Below are positions 59,583 through 64,000 of a DNA stretch of 64,000 nucleotides, in pieces. A program made the translations under genes and the position numbers. This DNA is from Plantago major (Eukaryota > Streptophyta > Magnoliopsida > Lamiales > Plantaginaceae), in contig CM048839.1 in assembly GCA_026545765.1 (NCBI GenBank), forward strand, positions 66,141,187-66,205,186. The letters run 5' to 3'. Numbering within the stretch: position 1 is the first letter of the stretch; each line of letters begins with the position of its first letter. The notes under the pieces were generated by a model. It was not told the origin of the DNA, made no database searches, and worked only from the letters and a program-made list of their open reading frames with translations.

Positions 59583-62104
59583 TTAGGTTTTCATACCAAC
59601 AATGGAACCATCTGGACTAAAGAATCTTCCAGTAGGAATCCATTTTTGAATGAATTTCTTAGGAACATTCTTTTGTCTAATAGGAACATAAGGAGGAATT
59701 CTAGTTAAATGATTAGTATCATTGTTATTAAGAACTATTTTCTTCCTTGGTGTGTTTCTTTGTGCTCCATTTGGTGCTTTCACATACCTGTCAGGTTTAA
59801 AGTCGCTTCAAAGAACTTAGCTTTCCTAGCCAGATTTCCTCTAGCCCTGGCATTCAGATTTTCAGTGGCTTGACTCATCTTCCACTTCTGATAATTGCCG
59901 TGAGCAATTCTAGCCTTTAACCATCGTTCTTGCTCTTGTTTATACTCACGAGCAAGTTGTTTCCTGATGGATTTATAGCCAATGCCATTTTGAGCGCCTG
60001 GTGCTATCTGAGTTCTCATCTCAGCAGCTTTGCTAGTCTCTAGAACGTCTAGTTTCCTTTCAGAAAATGTGACATAGGAGAATTTGCCAGCTCCTGCAAT
60101 TCTTCCTTTCTGAGAGACATAACACTGTGGGTGATTACACTTTTCAGTGTTATGTTTCTTTTCAGAAACATTTCCAACAATTTTCATTGGGACTTGTTTT
60201 TCCCACAAAGGTTTGGTCGCAACTGCCTTTCCTTTGTCAACAGCCTTAGTTTTCTGACCAATGCTATAGGTTGTTTGGTAACCACCTTGCTGAGTACTAA
60301 CAAATATTCTTCTTTCATCACTCTTATTCAGAGTGGTAGAACTATCTATTTGTGTGTCTAGCACAAGTCCTCTCTTTTCTGAAGTATCTCTTAAATAAGA
60401 TTGTACTTCAGTAAGAGTGTCACTAGCTTAGGCATAAGATTGAAAAGATAATTCATTCTTTTTGAGTTCTTCATTCTTAGAAAGAAGATCTTCACATTTC
60501 TTTTGAAGTTTGGCCAATGCTTCTTTATGTGACTTTTCTGTCTCAGATATCTGAGCCTTGAGAAATGCATTTTTAGCATCATTTTTCTCAGATATCTTGA
60601 GTAATTGTGAATTTCCCTTTACAAGAGAATTCTTTTCTTCTTCAAGGATTTCGGCTCTAGCTCGGACCATCAGAAATTCTCTTTCGTAGAGATCAAATTC
60701 TCTTCTGAGATGTTCCAGATCTTTGATTCCTTCCTCATCACTTTCGTAAGTATAACAAGAAGTATGTGTTACCTCATCAGCCATTAGACAAGGTTCAATG
60801 TTTGAGATATCTGGAAAGATTTCTTCAGCCACTCCACACACTTCTTCCTTCTTTTGACCAAAGTCAACCACTTCATGAGAGACACCACACATCTCTGGAG
60901 AAGGCATTGTGGAATCATCTGAGTCTTCATCCTCAGAATCAGACTCAATGTCTAGAGCATCCAGTTGGAGTTGAATCTTTTTCCTTTCTTCAGTGAGCAT
61001 AGCTCTCTGACTTCTCTTGAAGTTTCTTCTATCTTTCTTGTCACCTGTCTTTAGTTTGTTGAAGGCAGGGCAATCCTTCTTGAAATGACCAGGTTTCTGA
61101 CAATAGAAACAGATATCATTTCTGATTTCTGCTTCCTTAGTACTAGATGCTTTCTGAGCCGTCTTGTTCAGCGAGTTTGACAGTTGCATATTTTTGTACT
61201 GGTGATAGTTTGAGCCTAGATGCTTTTTCAGCTTCTCTTTGGCTTTTCTTCTCTCAATCTCTTGACTGACATATTTTCTCATTTGCTTTACAGCAAGAGC
61301 ATCCTCAGTCACCTCCTTGCCTTCCTTCTTTTCAGAAGTTCCTTAGGCAACTAGAGCAACATTCTGCAACTTTTCAGTTGTTTGTTCTCTTTGAATTGTC
61401 TCATAGTCAACAGTGGCAAGGTGAGAGAAAAGTTCCACTGGAGTGATATCTCGCATTCCTTGGTTAAAGTAGAAAAACTTTGTATGCTCCCAGTTATGAT
61501 TTAGACTTCTCACAATAGTCTTAATCTTTTCTGGTTGGGTATATCTATTACTTTCACCAAGTGCAGTCATGTCACTCATGAATGTTGTAAACCGGAAATC
61601 TAGTTCTTCAAGAGTCTCTGTGGGACCTTGTTTAAAGTTTTGGAATTTGAGCTTCAAAACTTCAAACTTATTTTTCTTCGTTTTCTCAGTGCCGGCACAG
61701 ATTTCTTCAATCAGTTGCCAGGCCACTTTCGCCGTTTTTGCATCCCACAGTTTACACTGTATATGCTATGGAGTAGAACATATGATGATATTGCGAGCCT
61801 GACCATCCAGTCGATTTCTCTTGGCATCTTCCGATGTCCAGAGCTCTCTGGGCTTTAGCTCGTAAATAACTTGACTGGTAGGTCTCCCACTGGTTGACGC
61901 ATCTGTCTGTGAAGACCCATCACTTTGTTCTCTGTCTCTACCATTAGAAACCTCCATGACCTGCTTGAGTTGTTGAATGACTATGGGGCCATTCTTTATC
62001 ACGTCGATCATTTCTTCACTGATGGCTTCTAGGTGGAGCATCATGTTGTTCTTTCATTTCTCATAATTCTCTGTCTTGAGAATTGGGGCGTCACTTAAAG
62101 ACAT
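59583..62104 (-). pseudogene. gag: gag of giant copia element, copy 2 (broken)
   Basis: The ATG is at 62104-62102 (MSLSDAPIL). The UBN2-like Gag part, the CCHC knuckle CFYCQKPGHFKKDCP (about 61110), the acidic middle and the coiled coil match copy 1. Lesions: TGG to TGA in the ENYEKW motif near 62056, a stop near 61750, TAA at about 61345 (CAA in copy 1), TAA near 60428 and a frameshift near 59795. The reading ends at the TAA 59583-59585, the same place as in copy 1. Confidence 0.88.
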
Positions 62105-62208
62105 CCTGCAGCAAACACACTAAACAAACAAATCAAGTGTAGGTGAAAAGTAGATAGTGGGCACTTATCTGGGATCTAGGTTCAGTGCAGAAGGCTTGGG
62201 AACCTCCC

Positions 62209-62220
62209 GCTCTGATACCA
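62209..62220 (-). other. Primer binding site, tRNA-iMet type (intact), copy 2
   Basis: On the minus strand TGGTATCAGAGC follows the LTR end CCAACA after two bases. It is the perfect plant initiator tRNA-Met complement. Confidence 0.93.
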
Positions 62221-62222
62221 CT

Positions 62223-63822
62223 TGTTGGTCCAGATAACGGCAAAGTAAACTAGAGGGAGGGGGGGGGGTGAATAGTCTTTTTCAAACTTTTGTCGATAAA
62301 CACAATTTCTCAGATATCTGATACTTAATTTCAGAGAGCGGAAGACTTTTTGTGATAAGTGCACATGCTCAGCAAGATATGTGTAAATACTTAGCAAGGT
62401 AAATAAAGCAAGTAATAGATTGCAGAAAGTAAATAACACAAGTCTTTATAGTGGTATCTGAAGGTGGCGTAATCCTTCAACTAATCCACTTCGGCCTTTC
62501 TCAGACCTAGAATCCACTGAGACAGATAATTGAGGTAACTTTACAAGTATCTTCTCTCGATTCCTAAATACATTAGGTTCCCAACCAAGTGTTCCCCCTG
62601 AGTTATTCCCCGGCTTTCTCAGCCAAGTACTTCCTGTACTCAGAAACCTTTTGAGCTATTCCTTAGTTTCCCAAACTAAGTACTTCCTAAGCTCAGTAAC
62701 CTTGGAGTTATTCCTTAGTTTACCAAACTAAGTACTTCCTGTACTCCACGCCGATTAAGGTGTTGGTTAAGGTAGTTTGTCAGGTGAGCTTCTTTAATAA
62801 CTTGTTCAGTTATGCAGATAGCTCTATGAATCAAGTATACCTAATACACTTTTCAATGTATGGTATCTTTTTCTTTACTGACCCAAGTCTATGATAAGTG
62901 TTCAAGAGAATGAATCTCAGATATGAAATCTTAATTCAACTCCTTCACAAATAACAATGCTTGTTAAGGATCAGGACACTTAGAACTTTTGTGCTACTTA
63001 GAATCAAGAGCTTTGGTCGCAACAGAAAGCTTGAAGGTAAGTAGTATGCTTGAGAGAGCTTGTGTGAGTATTCAGTGTTCTTGGTGTAAGTTTTGTGTGT
63101 GTGTATTCTCAAGCATTCTAAGTGTTGATATTTATAGATGAATTTGAGTGCCGTTTGAATAGTATCCGTTAGACTTAAATCAAATTCAAACTATTGATAT
63201 CTGAGTATAGTACTGTTGCACGTTTGTCTTCTTCTTCAGAGACTACCGTTTTTGTTCAGACATTTCTGTTCGCGCATTTAAAGCACTGTACTATACTTTG
63301 TCCTGTAGTGCCAACGGAACTGTGCATGCTTTCTGAATCCTTGCACGTCCTTTTCCAGAGACTATCAAAACTCCAGATACCACTTGTTAAGATTATAATG
63401 TTTCCTGGAAACAAAATCTTTATCCAAGGTATCTGAGTGTAGACATCTGTGGGCACTTTTCCTCGTTCAGAAACCTTGTATTCTCAGATATCTTTTGCAA
63501 CACTTGTTTATTACACTTGTTTCTTCAAGATATCTGGACATAGGTATCTGATAACCTTTGTCTTCAACAATCTTGTGCAGTCTTCAAAACTTCATTTTAA
63601 AGTTGAGCTTCTCCTGCTGGATGTCTTCTTCTTGCTCTTCTTCAAGAAAATAAAAATTACATTCAGAGACCTAACATCCTATATACAGAGATTCGCTAGA
63701 CTATCATACTTAGTGATTTTCCTCTTTTACAGTGTTCAAGTGAACTATGAGTACTAACCACCTTTCTGAGCTAAGATAAGTCATTAGGTTGCTGATCAAA
63801 ATCTAAACAGATTTTCCTGACA
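62223..63822 (-). repeat. LTR shared by giant copia copies 2 and 3 (1600 bp)
   Basis: TG...CA ends on the minus strand: TGTCAGGAAAATC at 63822 to GGACCAACA at 62223. The primer site of copy 2 follows on one side. The other side is not flanking DNA but the polypurine tract of another element of the family, so this LTR serves both. The stretch near 63593 is intact, giving the empty site of the large CACTA insertion. Confidence 0.93.
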
Positions 63823-64000
63823 AATTTCCCCCTTTTTGATCAGTCAACGATGACTATCTTTAAAACCTATTACAACTTGGAAGAGGGAACAATCTAACAC
63901 TAAATCAATTCTTATGATCTTTTCAATTAAAATTTTAATTAAGTGCAGAAAGTAAGCATCAACCAAATCACAAGGTGTGATCTTTGCTGACAAGTTATCT
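63823..64000 (-). mobile_element. 3' internal end of a third giant copia element
   Basis: Directly beyond the LTR lies a polypurine tract (minus strand AAAAAGGGGGAAATT), then sequence matching 50959-51110 of copy 2 and 14330-14486 of copy 1. The rest of this element lies beyond the window. Confidence 0.9.

Noticed and set aside
62209-62220. Possible tRNA gene at the tRNA-like sequence
   Set aside because: Only the 12 bp complement of the tRNA 3' end is present, placed 2 bp after an LTR; it is a primer binding site. No full tRNA or rRNA gene was recognised in the window.

Overview
The window is nuclear DNA of a flowering plant, most likely a eudicot. The signs are spliced genes with GT-AG introns, a chloroplast-targeted protein gene, LTR retrotransposons primed by initiator tRNA-Met, CACTA transposons and Stowaway-type MITEs. 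I cannot name the species. LAYOUT. 1-16094 (+): a giant Ty1/copia element of SIRE/Maximus type. Its 5' LTR is cut by the window edge; then come gag, pol, a roughly 7 kb accessory region holding a spliced gene, and a 1594 bp 3' LTR. A 1.29 kb non-autonomous CACTA transposon sits in the accessory gene. 16095-20263 (+): the 3' part of an older, different copia element, into which the giant element appears to have inserted. 21260-28623 (+): a 12-coding-exon kinesin-7 (KIN-7) gene encoding about 908 residues, with a mitosis-specific activator-like site and two G-boxes upstream. 30147-40834 (-): a 6-exon gene for a DUF1517 chloroplast membrane protein that I recognise as FLAP1 (Arabidopsis At1g54520-like). 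Its introns hold at least seven MITE-like or hAT-like insertions. 41499-62222 (-): a second copy of the giant copia element. Its 3' LTR is split by a 7.9 kb CACTA element carrying a decayed TNP2-type transposase and a second gene. 62223-64000 (-): a complete LTR followed by the 3' internal end of a third giant element, so the second and third copies share an LTR in tandem. HOW IT FITS TOGETHER. Only the kinesin and FLAP1 genes look like working host genes. They are convergent and form a gene island of about 21 kb between two opposite-facing copies of one retrotransposon family. All mobile elements examined are broken by stop codons, frameshifts or deletions. Having two copies is very informative: each supplies the empty site for an insertion in the other, and comparing them separates private damage from features shared by the family. 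The best candidate for something undescribed is the retrotransposon itself. Downstream of pol it carries a long gene with its own TATA box, four small phase-0 exons that resemble each other, and regular introns of about 80 bp. Its LTR leader also holds a row of hairpins whose stems differ in sequence but keep pairing.
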